Source: Leptolyngbya sp. DLM2.Bin15
GTDB taxonomy: Bacteria > Cyanobacteriota > Cyanobacteriia > RECH01
Direction: 5' to 3'
Assembly (NCBI GenBank): GCA_007694125.1
Contig: RECH01000358.1
Location: 1 to 32,339 of the forward strand
Length of the DNA: 32,339 nucleotides
Below are positions 1 through 9,121 of the stretch, one piece after another. A model generated the notes under the pieces. It was not told where the DNA came from. It did no database searches and saw nothing but the letters and a program-made list of their open reading frames with translations. The position numbers and the translations under genes were made by a program. Numbering within the stretch: position 1 is the stretch's first letter; every line of letters starts with the position of its first letter.

Positions 1-115
1 GTTGCTGGGGCAGACGTCAAGACGACCAAACGATGCTACTGTCCCCTGAAGCAGCTTCGATCGCAGGAATGAGTCCCATGCTGAGTATTGCTGGGATCTA
101 GGCGGAGCGCTGGCC

Positions 116-149
116 AAAAATTAAGGTGATCAGTTGTGACTGACCACCT
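116..149 (-). terminator. Terminator of tRNA-Leu (minus strand)
   Basis: An 11-bp stem (one mismatch) pairs 124-134 with 139-149 around a TGTG loop. On the minus strand it is followed by TAATTTTT (123 down to 116). This stem plus U-tract lies 60 nt downstream of the tRNA-Leu 3' end, so it is a likely intrinsic terminator for that transcript. Confidence 0.55.
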
Positions 150-208
150 CAATTACAAAATCACAGACCTATCGCTTGTCAGTGTTTTGATTTTTTAATC
201 TAAAATTA

Positions 209-292
209 TGCGGAACCCGGGACTTGAACCCGGAAGTCTTTGCAGACACTAGAACCTGAATCTAGCGCGTCTACCAATTCCGCCAGTTCCGC
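209..292 (-). tRNA. tRNA-Leu (anticodon CAG)
   Basis: The reverse complement folds as a class II tRNA of 84 nt. The acceptor stem GCGGAAC pairs with GTTCCGC and is followed by discriminator A. A 5-bp anticodon stem (CTAGA/TCTAG) encloses a loop with anticodon CAG at 256-258. There is a long variable arm (TGTCTGCAAAGACT region) and a T-arm with GGTTCAAGTCC. The long variable arm and the A discriminator fit leucine. The CCA end is not encoded. The tRNA reads CUG codons. It stands alone, divergent from murA. Confidence 0.96.
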
Positions 293-316
293 ATCAGCTT
301 TTGGCTGCGACTATCA

Positions 317-345
317 ATCATCGCTTGTCTTGAGGTATTCGTCAA
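317..345 (-). promoter_or_regulatory. Candidate sigma70-type promoter of tRNA-Leu
   Basis: On the minus strand a TTGACG -35 box (340-345) is separated by 17 nt from GATGAT (317-322), which matches 4 of 6 positions of the -10 consensus. Transcription would begin near 310, leaving a leader of about 18 nt before the tRNA 5' end. The assignment rests on motif match and spacing only. Confidence 0.4.
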
Positions 346-487
346 CCCAGGCAAGGAGATTTTTTTGAGTTTATCCATGATTAGGTTAAGGTTGAGTAAA
401 CCTTGAATCATGCCTTCTGGTCAGATCTAAGCCTAAGGGCGATCGCCTTAAGCCCCCTCGGGTTTCCTAAAATGTGATATTCAGATC

Positions 488-515
488 TGGACATTTGGCT
501 GCTTTTCGGTAGAAT
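488..515 (+). promoter_or_regulatory. Candidate sigma70-type promoter of murA
   Basis: TGGACA (488-493) matches 5 of 6 bases of the -35 consensus. TAGAAT (510-515) matches 5 of 6 of the -10 consensus. The spacer is 16 nt. Initiation near 522 gives a leader of about 28 nt to the TTG at 550, or about 43 nt to the alternative start at 565. Confidence 0.45.
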
Positions 516-549
516 CAGAACCGAAATCTTCATAACCTTACATAATTTT

Positions 550-1917
550 TTGGAGGACAGACCCATCGCTCCTTCGTCCCGCTCATCTAACACCGCTTCG
601 AGTGCTGAATCTAGCAACGCGGTACTTCACATTCAGGGTGGTGCTCGTCTATCCGGGCAGGCCCACGTCAGTGGTGCAAAAAACTCTGCGCTTGTTTTGT
701 TGGCTGGTGCATTGTTATGCCCTCAGGATTGTCGTTTGCGCAATGTTCCTTCGCTGCTAGATATCGATCGCATGATGGAAATCCTAGCCAGCCTGGGTGT
801 CAAGGTTGAGCGGGATGGTACTGCGCTGGTGATGAATGCCAGTCATATCTCCCAATCTAAGGCTCCCTACGAACTGGTGAGCCAGTTGCGCGCTAGCTTT
901 TTCATCATCGGGCCGTTGCTAGCTCGGCTGGGCATTGCTCGGGTGCCGTTGCCTGGCGGTTGTGCCATCGGTGCTCGTCCGGTTGATCTCCATGTGCGTG
1001 GTTTGCAGGCCATGGGGGCCAATGTGCAAATCGATCGCGGTGTCGTTCATGCCTATATCCCAGGGGTGCGCAAGCGGCTCCAGGGGGCGCGCATCTATCT
1101 CGATTGCCCCAGTGTGGGTGCAACGGAAACGCTGATGATGGCAGCGACCCTGGCTGAGGGAGAAACCATCTTGGAGAATGCGGCCCAGGAGCCCGAGGTG
1201 GTGGATCTGGCCAACTTCTGCCGAGCGATGGGGGCTAAGATTCGTGGCGCTGGCACCAACACCATCGTCATTTCCGGTGTGCCTAGCTTACACACCACTG
1301 ACTATGCTGTGATCCCAGACCGGATCGAGGCTGGGACGTTTTTGATCGCTGGGGCCATTACCCATTCCGATATCACCGTATCGCCTGTGGTGCCCGAGCA
1401 TCTAACCGCCGTGATTGCCAAACTGCGTACGGTGGGTGCAACGGTGCTCGTGGAAGCGCCCAACCGGCTGCGGGTGATTGGAGCCGATCGCTATCGGGCC
1501 ACTGACCTCAAAACCTTGCCCTATCCTGGTTTTCCCACGGATATGCAGGCTCAGTTCATGTCACTGCTGGCGCTCAGTGAAGGCAACAGTATTGTCATTG
1601 AGAATATCTTTGAAAACCGACTGCGCCACGTTGCGGAACTGAGCCGCATGGGGGCAGACATTCGCGTGGAGGGCAACACCGCCATTATCTGCGGTGTGCC
1701 GAAGCTGTCTGGGGCTCCGGTGGTGGCGACCGACCTGCGGGCTTCAGCGGCGCTGGTGTTGGCGGGGCTGGCGGCGGAGGGAACAACCACACTCCAAGGT
1801 CTGCAGCATCTCGATCGCGGCTATGACAACTTGGAATGGAAACTGAAGCAGTTGGGTGCTGATCTACGCCGTATTCATGGTGATGCAGAACCAGCCTTGA
1901 CCTATGCTCCGGTGTAG
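550..1917 (+). CDS. murA: UDP-N-acetylglucosamine 1-carboxyvinyltransferase
   Basis: MurA transfers enolpyruvate from PEP to UDP-GlcNAc, the first committed step of peptidoglycan synthesis in the cytoplasm. The 455-residue product has the family landmarks: SGAKNSALV (Lys44-Asn45, substrate contact), [14 protein letters not shown] with the catalytic, fosfomycin-sensitive Cys138, and FPTDMQAQ with Asp331, the presumed general base. The start is uncertain. No ATG or GTG lies in frame between the upstream stop (about 475) and the conserved VLHIQGG at residue 25. TTG at 550 is the only common start codon, but it has no Shine-Dalgarno, whereas GGAGG (552-556) sits 8 nt before an in-frame ATC at 565. 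The first 24 residues are Ser-rich and not part of the enzyme fold. The family assignment is secure. Confidence 0.96.
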   Translation: MEDRPIAPSSRSSNTASSAESSNAVLHIQGGARLSGQAHVSGAKNSALVLLAGALLCPQDCRLRNVPSLLDIDRMMEILASLGVKVERDGTALVMNASHISQSKAPYELVSQLRASFFIIGPLLARLGIARVPLPGGCAIGARPVDLHVRGLQAMGANVQIDRGVVHAYIPGVRKRLQGARIYLDCPSVGATETLMMAATLAEGETILENAAQEPEVVDLANFCRAMGAKIRGAGTNTIVISGVPSLHTTDYAVIPDRIEAGTFLIAGAITHSDITVSPVVPEHLTAVIAKLRTVGATVLVEAPNRLRVIGADRYRATDLKTLPYPGFPTDMQAQFMSLLALSEGNSIVIENIFENRLRHVAELSRMGADIRVEGNTAIICGVPKLSGAPVVATDLRASAALVLAGLAAEGTTTLQGLQHLDRGYDNLEWKLKQLGADLRRIHGDAEPALTYAPV

Positions 1918-1967
1918 CGATCGCCCTTAATCTCTAAATCCATTGGGATTTGGCTGATCGACCCCTA

Positions 1968-1995
1968 CCCTCTTCCCGTCTGGGAAGGGGGTTTT
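1968..1995 (+). terminator. Intrinsic terminator after murA
   Basis: A 10-bp stem (1968-1977 with 1982-1991, one G-T pair) closes a GTCT loop and is followed directly by TTTT. It lies 51 nt after the murA stop codon and would end the murA transcript. Confidence 0.8.
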
Positions 1996-2080
1996 CCATG
2001 GGAACTGGTGCAACTGTAGTCAAGCGCGGCAAGATAGAAGGTAGCGCACCTTTAATCTTGAGCTTTTTCCTACTTACACC

Positions 2081-2269
2081 ATGTCACAGTCTAGATTTAC
2101 CTCCGAACTTCTCCTCAGCGCGGCGACTGTCCCGGTGCTCATGGGCATCATGGGCGGCAAGCTGATGGCCGATGTCATGCTGAGTGTTGGGCAAGCTAGT
2201 GAAGAACTGTTTCGGGGCGATCGCTTGCCCGTTTTACATCGAACCACCCCGCCGCCGTCCGAGTCCTAA
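2081..2269 (+). CDS. Small conserved-looking protein, function unknown
   Basis: This is a 62-residue ORF lying between the murA terminator and the ppc spacer. The N-terminal half (about residues 8-35) is hydrophobic and glycine/methionine-rich (VPVLMGIMGGKLMADVM). It is followed by an acidic-amphipathic stretch, GQASEELFRGDRLPVL, and a Pro/Ser tail. The balanced composition and the QASEE-FRGDRLP stretch resemble small hypothetical proteins that I recall from other cyanobacteria, but I cannot name a domain. The hydrophobic segment could associate with a membrane. It starts at an ATG without an obvious Shine-Dalgarno. An overlapping ORF in another frame (1950-2165) looks non-coding by comparison. 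Confidence 0.6.
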   Translation: MSQSRFTSELLLSAATVPVLMGIMGGKLMADVMLSVGQASEELFRGDRLPVLHRTTPPPSES

Positions 2270-2724
2270 CCGGGGCGATCGCTCGGGTATCGCGCGGTGT
2301 TCGTCCTCTGATGGACAAATGTAGCCCGCGATACGTTCTAGATCGAAAAAATGTATCGAAATTGCCAAAATCCATCCAATATCGCTGGAATTTTGAGCAT
2401 TTGCGGCTTCTGAGGGATACTAGATTTTGGCTTAGGTTCTACGGGTTGGGATGGTCATCATTCTGATCTGAGATGGCGATCGCGGCTCCTATTCTCCAGC
2501 TATGGCATGACCATTCCAGCGCGGATGTATGCTAGGAGGCTAGACATGGGATAGTAATCGACTATTGTGAGCCTAGGGATTTGGGATCCTATTGTCGTAG
2601 GTTAAGGGGGCTGGCATGATCAGTGCAGGGTTGATAGACCCAAACGTCTTGGACTCTGCTGAACACCTGCCTCGCCCTTGGAAACGTCCCACCAAACTAT
2701 CGAGTATTACCGCTAGGACAGACT
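2270..2724. other. Intergenic spacer upstream of ppc
   Basis: These 455 bases contain no convincing ORF. The spacer holds two HIP1 sites, a nested inverted repeat at 2287-2334 and a small inverted repeat ATAGT-AATCG-ACTAT at 2551-2565. AGGA at 2715-2718 is a plausible Shine-Dalgarno for ppc. The ppc promoter should lie here, but I cannot place it with confidence. Confidence 0.6.
2287..2334. repeat. Nested inverted repeat (RNA hairpin candidate)
   Basis: GTATCGCG (2287-2294) and CGCGATAC (2327-2334) are perfect 8-bp reverse complements. Between them a smaller GTCC-TCTGAT-GGAC hairpin is nested. It begins 18 nt after the small ORF's stop and has no U-tract, so a classical intrinsic terminator is unlikely. 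Confidence 0.5.
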
Positions 2725-5700
2725 ATGAGTTCATCTCCTCACTCCTCAGATGATGCGTTTCGTTCCGGTACAGTGATCGAACCATCGACACCTCCCGCTA
2801 GCGATCTTTCTCCAACCTCCACATCAGATCTTCTCTTTCGGCATCGTCTGCGGGTTGTAGAAGATTTATGGGAACAGGTGCTACAGCAGGAGTGCGGCCA
2901 TGAAACCGTGGCATTGCTTCAGACCTTGAGGTCGGTCTGTTCTCCAGAAGAAGCGGTGATTGAAGGCGCACCCAATGTGATTGACCTGATCGAACGCTTA
3001 GACCTCACGGAAGCCATTCGTGCCTCCCGCGCCTTTGCCCTGTACTTTCAACTGATTAATATTGTCGAGCAGCATTATGAGCAGCGGGGGCAGCAAGAGC
3101 AATATCGAGAAGCCACCCAGCGCTACGCAACTCTGCGCAATGGGGAACAGGAAGGCAATGTTCCTAGCCTAGCCCGCACCTATGCCCAGCAGGCCAGCGC
3201 TCGCAGTGCGGCGGCAGAACGCGGCACCCAGGCTGAGATTTTGGAGAAAAGCCTGCAGGATTCGGTGATGGCTCCTCGGGAAGCACGCACCCTGCAGGGG
3301 CTATTTCCGCAACTGTTTCAGCTCAACGTTCCGCCTCGGCAAATCCAAACCCTGATCGACAACCTTGATATCCGGTTGGTGTTTACCGCCCACCCCACAG
3401 AAATTGTGCGGCACACCATTCGTGATAAGCAGCGCCGCATTGACCGGATTTTGCGTCAGCTCGATCAAATTGAAGAACGGCTGCCCTCGATCGCTTCCTC
3501 GTCGTCCCAGGAAATGGTGGATTTGTGGGAGGAGCTGACGGAAGAAATCCGTCTATGGTGGCGTACGGATGAGCTGCACCAGTTCAAACCTACGGTGCTG
3601 GATGAGGTAGACCATACGCTGCACTATTTTGATGAAGTGCTGTTTGAAGTGGTGCCTAAGCTCTACCAGCGGTTTTGCAAATCGCTTAGTGATACCTTTC
3701 CGCGCCTGCGTCCACCCCGCTATAACTTTTGCCAGTTTGGCTCTTGGGTCGGATCAGATCGCGATGGCAACCCGTCGGTGACGCCGGAGGTGACTTGGAA
3801 GACGGCTTGCTATCAGCGCAATTTGGTAATTTTTAAGTACATTGGCTCGGTGGATCACCTGACGCAGTTGCTCAGCCTCTCGCTGCACTGGAGTGATGTG
3901 CTGCCCGATCTGCTCGATTCCCTAGAGCAAGACCAAATGCACATGCCGGAGGTCTATGAGCAGCTTTCCATTCGCTATCGGCAGGAGCCCTATCGTCTCA
4001 AGCTGGCCTATATCAAAAAGCGTTTGGAGAATACCCGCGATCGCAGCCTGCAACTCTATGAGGGAGATTGCTTCCAAGATGAGCATCCGATTCTCAACCC
4101 TGCGATCATCTATCGATCGGGGCAGGAGTTTTTAGCCGAACTCCATCTGATTCAGCGTAATTTGACCGAAACGGGGCTGAGCTGTCAGTGGCTCGATAGT
4201 CTGATCTGCCAGGTGGAAATTTACGGTTTCAACCTAGCTCGCTTGGACATTCGCCAAGAAAGCTCGCGCCATTCCGATGCCCTGCATGAGATTGCTGAGT
4301 ATTTACAGGTGCTGCCTCGCCCCTACGATGACCTGCCGGAACATGAACGGATCGGCTGGTTGGTGCAGGAGCTAAAAACTCGTCGTCCCTTGGTGCCAAC
4401 GGAGCTACCTTTCTCTGAAAAAGTATGCGAAACGATCCGTACCTTTCGCATGGTGCGTAAACTCCACCAAGAATTTGGCCCCGAGATCTGTGAGACCTAC
4501 GTGATCAGCATGAGCCACCATGTGAGCGATTTGCTGGAGGTGTTGCTGTTGGCGAAGGAGGCAGGGCTCTACGATCCTGCCTTGGGTACGGGCGTGTTGA
4601 ATGTGGTGCCGTTGTTTGAAACGGTGGAGGATCTGAAGCGGGCTCCGGCGGTGATGCGTCAGTTGTTTGAGCTACCTCTCTATCGGGCGATGCTGGCCGG
4701 GGGCTATGAGGCGATGGCTGCCGAAGCTGCTTCCCGTAGCCATGAGATGGAAATGCATGGGTCGGCCCATGCCACCTCGATTCCTGCACCCCAGGGCGAT
4801 CGCCCCTTGGTATCTCTCCAAGAAGTGATGCTGGGCTATTCCGATAGCAATAAAGATTCGGGCTTTTTGAGCAGCAACTGGGAAATCCACAAGGCCCAGC
4901 AAGCGCTCCAGCAGATTGCCGAGGGCTATGGTGTTTCCCTGCGCATCTTCCATGGGCGGGGTGGCTCGGTGGGGCGGGGCGGTGGCCCAGCCTACGAGGC
5001 TATCTTGGCCCAGCCGGGACGCAGTATTGCCGGTCGCATCAAAATTACAGAGCAGGGCGAGGTGCTGGCCTCAAAATACAACCTGCCCGATTTGGCATTG
5101 TATAACCTAGAGACCATTACCACAGCGGTGGTGCAGGCTAGCTTGCTGCGCAATGGGTTTGACGACATCGAACCCTGGCGCGAGATTATGGAGGATCTGG
5201 CGGCGCGATCGCGGGAGCATTACCGAGGGCTGATTTACGAACAGCCGGACTTCATCGACTTTTTCCATCAAGTGACGCCGATTGAGGAAATTAGTCAGCT
5301 TCAGATCAGCTCCCGTCCAGCGCGGCGGGGCGGCAAGAAAGGGTTGAGTAATCTGCGTGCCATTCCTTGGGTGTTTAGCTGGACGCAGACGCGCTTCCTG
5401 CTGCCGTCGTGGTATGGCGTGGGTACCGCGTTGCAGGACTTCCTAGAGCAAGCTCCGGAAGAGCATCTGAAGCTATTGCGCTATTTCTACTACAAGTGGT
5501 CTTTCTTCCGTATGGTGGTGTCGAAGGTGGAGATGACCTTGTCGAAGGTTGATTTAGACATTGCCCATCACTACGTGAAGGAGTTAACGCCGCCGGAAGA
5601 TCGCGATCGCTTCAATCGAGTCTTTGAGCAGATTGCTAGCGAATACTACCTCACCCGTGATTTGGTGTTGGCGATTACGGGGCACGAGCGTTTGCTGGAT

Positions 5701-5913
5701 GGCGATCCTGAGCTCCAGCGATCGGTACAGCTTCGCAACAGCACCATTTTGCCCCTCGGCTTCCTGCAGGTGGCCCTGCTGAAACGGCTGCGGCAGCATA
5801 AGACCGATACCCAGTCTGGGGTGGTGCGATCGCGCTATAGTCGCGGTGAGCTGCTGCGGGGGGCCCTGTTGACCATCAACGGTATCGCTGCCGGGATGCG
5901 CAATACGGGCTGA
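2725..5913 (+). CDS. ppc: Phosphoenolpyruvate carboxylase
   Basis: PEPC carboxylates PEP with bicarbonate to oxaloacetate. In cyanobacteria this feeds the incomplete TCA cycle and nitrogen assimilation. The 1062-residue length fits cyanobacterial enzymes, which are longer than the roughly 880-residue E. coli form. Visible motifs are VFTAHPTE with catalytic His223, [12 protein letters not shown], the PEP-site [10 protein letters not shown] (about 704-713), the glycine-rich mobile loop [13 protein letters not shown] starting at His743, and the C-terminal RNTG at the active site. Residues 1-38 are Ser/Pro-rich and probably disordered. I see no plant-type N-terminal phosphorylation motif. ATG at 2725 is preceded by AGGA with 6-nt spacing. 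It is monocistronic as far as spacing shows. Confidence 0.98.
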   Translation: MSSSPHSSDDAFRSGTVIEPSTPPASDLSPTSTSDLLFRHRLRVVEDLWEQVLQQECGHETVALLQTLRSVCSPEEAVIEGAPNVIDLIERLDLTEAIRASRAFALYFQLINIVEQHYEQRGQQEQYREATQRYATLRNGEQEGNVPSLARTYAQQASARSAAAERGTQAEILEKSLQDSVMAPREARTLQGLFPQLFQLNVPPRQIQTLIDNLDIRLVFTAHPTEIVRHTIRDKQRRIDRILRQLDQIEERLPSIASSSSQEMVDLWEELTEEIRLWWRTDELHQFKPTVLDEVDHTLHYFDEVLFEVVPKLYQRFCKSLSDTFPRLRPPRYNFCQFGSWVGSDRDGNPSVTPEVTWKTACYQRNLVIFKYIGSVDHLTQLLSLSLHWSDVLPDLLDSLEQDQMHMPEVYEQLSIRYRQEPYRLKLAYIKKRLENTRDRSLQLYEGDCFQDEHPILNPAIIYRSGQEFLAELHLIQRNLTETGLSCQWLDSLICQVEIYGFNLARLDIRQESSRHSDALHEIAEYLQVLPRPYDDLPEHERIGWLVQELKTRRPLVPTELPFSEKVCETIRTFRMVRKLHQEFGPEICETYVISMSHHVSDLLEVLLLAKEAGLYDPALGTGVLNVVPLFETVEDLKRAPAVMRQLFELPLYRAMLAGGYEAMAAEAASRSHEMEMHGSAHATSIPAPQGDRPLVSLQEVMLGYSDSNKDSGFLSSNWEIHKAQQALQQIAEGYGVSLRIFHGRGGSVGRGGGPAYEAILAQPGRSIAGRIKITEQGEVLASKYNLPDLALYNLETITTAVVQASLLRNGFDDIEPWREIMEDLAARSREHYRGLIYEQPDFIDFFHQVTPIEEISQLQISSRPARRGGKKGLSNLRAIPWVFSWTQTRFLLPSWYGVGTALQDFLEQAPEEHLKLLRYFYYKWSFFRMVVSKVEMTLSKVDLDIAHHYVKELTPPEDRDRFNRVFEQIASEYYLTRDLVLAITGHERLLDGDPELQRSVQLRNSTILPLGFLQVALLKRLRQHKTDTQSGVVRSRYSRGELLRGALLTINGIAAGMRNTG

Positions 5914-5947
5914 TTCTCGGTCAAGACCAAGGCGATCGCCCTTTGCT

Positions 5948-5993
5948 AGGGAACCTGGAACACGGGGGGCGATCGCGGCTGAAATGGTTCCCT
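5948..5993. repeat. 8-bp inverted repeat after ppc
   Basis: AGGGAACC (5948-5955) and GGTTCCCT (5986-5993) are perfect reverse complements around a 30-nt loop that contains a HIP1 site. It lies 35 nt past the ppc stop and has no U-tract. It may be a 3'-end stabilising hairpin. The rest of the 271-nt spacer to 6184 shows further HIP1 sites and no gene. Confidence 0.35.
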
Positions 5994-6184
5994 GCTGCTG
6001 TGGATAGGGTTAGGCGATACTAACAGGACTCCACGATCTACCCATCAGGTTGCGCGATCGCTGCATTATCATAGAACAGCTAACGTTGTTCCTCTCAAAT
6101 TGTCAAATCCTCGGGACGAACGACAGCTCTAGCTATAGGATATAAGTTCAAACCTGTTAGGGTCGTTGGTGAGCCAATAATCTC

Positions 6185-8191
6185 ATGCTGTGTTGCCTCA
6201 ACCCTCAATGCTCAACTCCCCACAACACAGATGACGCGACTCAATGCGCCAACTGTGGGCAGCCCTTGGTGACCTCCCTGCGAGGTCACTATCGTCCTGT
6301 GCAACTTTTGGGGCAGGGAGGGTTTGGGCGCACCTACTTGGCAACCGATCAGGATCGCTTGGGCACCCGCTGCGTGATCAAGCAATTTTCGCCCAGGGTG
6401 CAGGGCACGCGGTCACACCAAAAGGCCGTGCGCTTGTTTAACCAAGAGGCGGTACGGCTGCATGAACTGGGCGAGCACCCTCAAATTCCCAATCTGCTGG
6501 CCTATTTCGAGCAAGATGGCTATCTTTACCTGATCCAGCAGTTTATTAAGGGACAAAATCTGTCCCAACTGGTGCGGCGACAGGGCAGTTTTTCCGAGCC
6601 CCAACTGCGCGAGGCCCTGCTCGATATTTTGCCGGTGCTGAAGTTTGTGCACGACCATCAGGTGATCCACCGCGATATCACCCCCATGAATATTCTGCAG
6701 CGGCAGATTGACAATCGCCTAGTGTTGATTGACTTTGGGGTGGCCAAACAAATTTCCGAAGCCACCGACAACCTCACCGGCACCCGCATTGGTACAGAAG
6801 GCTATGCGCCCCTTGAACAATTTCGCAGTGGGCGCGCCTATCCTGCCAGTGATCTCTACAGTCTGGGGGCCACCTGTTTATACCTGCTGACGCAAACTCG
6901 TCCTGATAGCCTCTACGATCCTCTAGCGGGGCGATGGATCTGGCGAGAGTATCTGGCACGGCAGGAGAAGAGCATTAGCGATCGCTTGGCGGCAGTTTTG
7001 GAGCGGATGCTGAAGGATTTGGTGACCGAGCGCTACCAGTCTGCAACAGAGGTGATTCAAGATCTCACCCGAGTGGTGGTGGGGAGTCCTGCGCCGCCGC
7101 CGCCCCGTTGGCGAGCTGCCAGTCCTGCCATGCCCTCAGGATCAGCGATCGCTTCCCCTCCCACAGCTCCTCCCTTAGCCGAAGACACGATCTCCTCAGT
7201 GCCCACCTCCATTTCTGGGGTGCCATCGTCTGGGGTGCCATCGAGCTCTCCCTCGGGCTCACCTCCCGCCTCCCGCCCTCCCACCTCTGGGCCCACAGAG
7301 CAGGGCTGTTTGCATGTCTTAGAAGGGCATTCATCTTGGGTGACGGGGATTGCCCTCAGTCCTGATCAGCGGGTGGTGGTTAGCAGCGGCTTGGATGACA
7401 CCATCTACCTGTGGGATGCCTTCACGGGGCGGAGTATGGCTAAGCTGACCGGCCATGCCCGAGGCGTGAATGTGGTGATCGTCAGTCCCGATGGTACGAC
7501 GCTGCTCAGCGGCAGCGATGACTACACGATTAAAGAATGGAATCTGAGCACGGGGAACCTGATTCGTACCTTGAAGGGGCATTCTCGGGACGTGAATGCG
7601 TTGGCTATTAGCGCCAATGGCAAGCTGTTGGCTAGCGGTGGTGAAGACCGGACGATCAAGCTATGGCAGATGGGCACGGGGGCGCTGCTCAAGACCTTGG
7701 TGGGGGTTGCAGGCATGATTAAGTCTGTGGCCATGAGTCCAGATAGCAATATTTTGGTCAGCGGTGGGTTTGATAACAAAATTAAGCTCTGGAGCCTCAA
7801 GACAGGCGAGCAGCTCAAATCTTGGGTGGCGCACCATAATTCGGTGAATGCGGTGGCGGTGAGTCCAGATAGTAAGCTGTTGGCTAGCGGCAGTAAGGAT
7901 CGCACGGTACGTCTCTGGGAGCTGGCCACCGGTCGGTTGCTGCACACCATGGCAGGGCATAATCGAGATGTCAACACGCTGCTGTTCAGTCCTGATGGAC
8001 GGATGCTGGTGACGGGAAGCAGTGATGCCACCCTGAAGTTTTGGGATGTGCGGGATGGTTCTCTGCTGCGATCGCGTCGGGCCCATCTCGACTCGGTGAA
8101 TGCGATCGCCCTCAGTGGGGATGGCAAAATTCTCGTGAGCGGTAGTTCTGACAAGACGGTGAAGATTTGGCAGGTGGCAGATCTGCTGTGA
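6185..8191 (+). CDS. Ser/Thr protein kinase fused to WD40 propeller
   Basis: The 668-residue product has four parts. Residues 4-24 form a zinc-ribbon-like Cys cluster (C4-x4-C9 and C21-x2-C24). Residues 35-297 form a Hanks-type kinase with glycine loop GQGGFG (43-48), ATP lysine K66, alphaC glutamate E88, HRD 162-164, N169, DFG 183-185 and GTEGYAPLEQ in the activation segment. Residues 300-372 are a Pro/Ser-rich linker. Residues 379-663 carry seven WD40 repeats, enough for one closed propeller. The catalytic loop reads HRDITPMN: the usual lysine two residues after Asp is Thr166. All other catalytic residues are present, so activity is likely but not certain. No transmembrane segment is visible. 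Such kinase-WD40 fusions are common in cyanobacteria. The substrate is unknown. Confidence 0.93.
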   Translation: MLCCLNPQCSTPHNTDDATQCANCGQPLVTSLRGHYRPVQLLGQGGFGRTYLATDQDRLGTRCVIKQFSPRVQGTRSHQKAVRLFNQEAVRLHELGEHPQIPNLLAYFEQDGYLYLIQQFIKGQNLSQLVRRQGSFSEPQLREALLDILPVLKFVHDHQVIHRDITPMNILQRQIDNRLVLIDFGVAKQISEATDNLTGTRIGTEGYAPLEQFRSGRAYPASDLYSLGATCLYLLTQTRPDSLYDPLAGRWIWREYLARQEKSISDRLAAVLERMLKDLVTERYQSATEVIQDLTRVVVGSPAPPPPRWRAASPAMPSGSAIASPPTAPPLAEDTISSVPTSISGVPSSGVPSSSPSGSPPASRPPTSGPTEQGCLHVLEGHSSWVTGIALSPDQRVVVSSGLDDTIYLWDAFTGRSMAKLTGHARGVNVVIVSPDGTTLLSGSDDYTIKEWNLSTGNLIRTLKGHSRDVNALAISANGKLLASGGEDRTIKLWQMGTGALLKTLVGVAGMIKSVAMSPDSNILVSGGFDNKIKLWSLKTGEQLKSWVAHHNSVNAVAVSPDSKLLASGSKDRTVRLWELATGRLLHTMAGHNRDVNTLLFSPDGRMLVTGSSDATLKFWDVRDGSLLRSRRAHLDSVNAIALSGDGKILVSGSSDKTVKIWQVADLL

Positions 8192-8204
8192 CCTATGGAT
8201 CCTC

Positions 8205-8240
8205 TAGTGATCCGCCAGCGATTAGTGATCCGCCAGCGAT
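8205..8240. repeat. Perfect 18-nt tandem duplication
   Basis: TAGTGATCCGCCAGCGAT occurs at 8205-8222 and again, identical and directly adjacent, at 8223-8240. The second copy runs into CGC and completes a HIP1 octamer, whereas the first copy breaks off inside it. It lies 13 nt after the kinase stop codon. Confidence 0.95.
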
Positions 8241-8290
8241 CGCCCCTGTCTAACCGGTTCAAGATTTAAGGTGATGGTGCACAACGTCTG

Positions 8291-9121
8291 ATGACAGAAG
8301 CTATAGACGCCGTAGAAACGTCCCCAACCTGGCGGCTAATTCCCCATTTACAAGCGCCAGGCTCGGTGCAGATGGCCATCGATCGCTGGCTGCTGGAGCA
8401 GCATCGTGCCGGACACCATCCCCCAACGCTGCGGTTTTATACCTGGTCTCCCCCGGCTATTTCGGTGGGCTATCACCAACGGCAGCTTCCTGATCACTGG
8501 GCGACGCTGCGCTGGCAGGATGCGCCACTGGCAGTGGTGCGCCGTCCTTCTGGTGGGCGAGCGGTGCTGCACCAAGGCGATCTCACCTATGCGATGGTAA
8601 CCTCTGGGCTGAAGGGCGATCGCTCCACGGTCTATCGTGCCCTGTGTGAGGTGTTGATCCAAGGATGGCGATCGCTAGGGGTTGCTCTACACTACGGCGA
8701 TGCCCAGGGCGGCTATCATCAGCATACGAACTGTTTTAGCCTAGCTACAGCGGCAGACTTGATCACCGCCAGCGGCACCAAGATGATTGGCAGCGCCCAA
8801 CTGCGGCGAGGGACGGCCATTCTCCAGCATGGCTCCATGCGCCTCCATCCCGATGTCACCCTGGCGCAGCAGGTCTTTCTCCTGGATAAGCTGGGTGATG
8901 GCCAACCCCTGTTGCCTGCACCGCTACAGTCCCTGTCCGATGATGTTCTGCGCCGGGTGATTAGCCATGCCCTGGCCCAAGCAGCGGAGGCTGTGTTGGC
9001 TATTCAACTCCAGGAACAACCCTTGACCATGGCGGAATGGGAGCAGATCATGGTTGAGCATGATGCAGCTACCCTAGAAGACGAGACGGCTGCTGCTGCC
9101 CCGGATCAGATCTCAGACTAG
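8291..9121 (+). CDS. Octanoyl/lipoate transferase, LipM-like
   Basis: This 276-residue protein belongs to the biotin/lipoate A/B ligase family. RRPSGGRAVLHQGDLTY (84-100) is the substrate-loop signature, and SGTKMIGSAQ (161-170) carries the conserved lysine K164. ILQHGS follows. A cysteine in NCF (C148) precedes this block in the position where Bacillus LipM-type octanoyltransferases have their acyl-thioester cysteine. LplA ligases of the E. coli type are longer and lack it. I therefore favour octanoyl-ACP:protein transfer over ATP-dependent lipoate ligation, as inference. Its likely acceptors are GcvH and the E2 encoded at 29615-30898. It starts 99 nt after the kinase gene on the same strand and converges on potC. 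The C-terminal 25 residues are acidic and Ala-rich. Confidence 0.82.
   Translation: MTEAIDAVETSPTWRLIPHLQAPGSVQMAIDRWLLEQHRAGHHPPTLRFYTWSPPAISVGYHQRQLPDHWATLRWQDAPLAVVRRPSGGRAVLHQGDLTYAMVTSGLKGDRSTVYRALCEVLIQGWRSLGVALHYGDAQGGYHQHTNCFSLATAADLITASGTKMIGSAQLRRGTAILQHGSMRLHPDVTLAQQVFLLDKLGDGQPLLPAPLQSLSDDVLRRVISHALAQAAEAVLAIQLQEQPLTMAEWEQIMVEHDAATLEDETAAAAPDQISD

Noticed and set aside
3-101. Open frame at the window start ending in a TAG at 99-101
   Set aside because: It could be the tail of an upstream gene, but only about 32 codons are visible, without recognisable features. Other frames are also open for a while.
1950-2165. 71-codon ORF after murA
   Set aside because: It runs through the murA terminator hairpin and overlaps the better-looking 62-residue ORF in a different frame.
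2537-2578. Possible long stem between AGGCT and AGCCT upstream of ppc
   Set aside because: Only 5 bp pair across a 30-nt loop, and the inner ATAGT/ACTAT dyad is also short. This is within chance expectation.
7522-8262. 246-codon open frame on the minus strand
   Set aside because: It is the antisense of the WD40 repeats. Its own repetitiveness simply mirrors them, and the plus-strand gene is certain.
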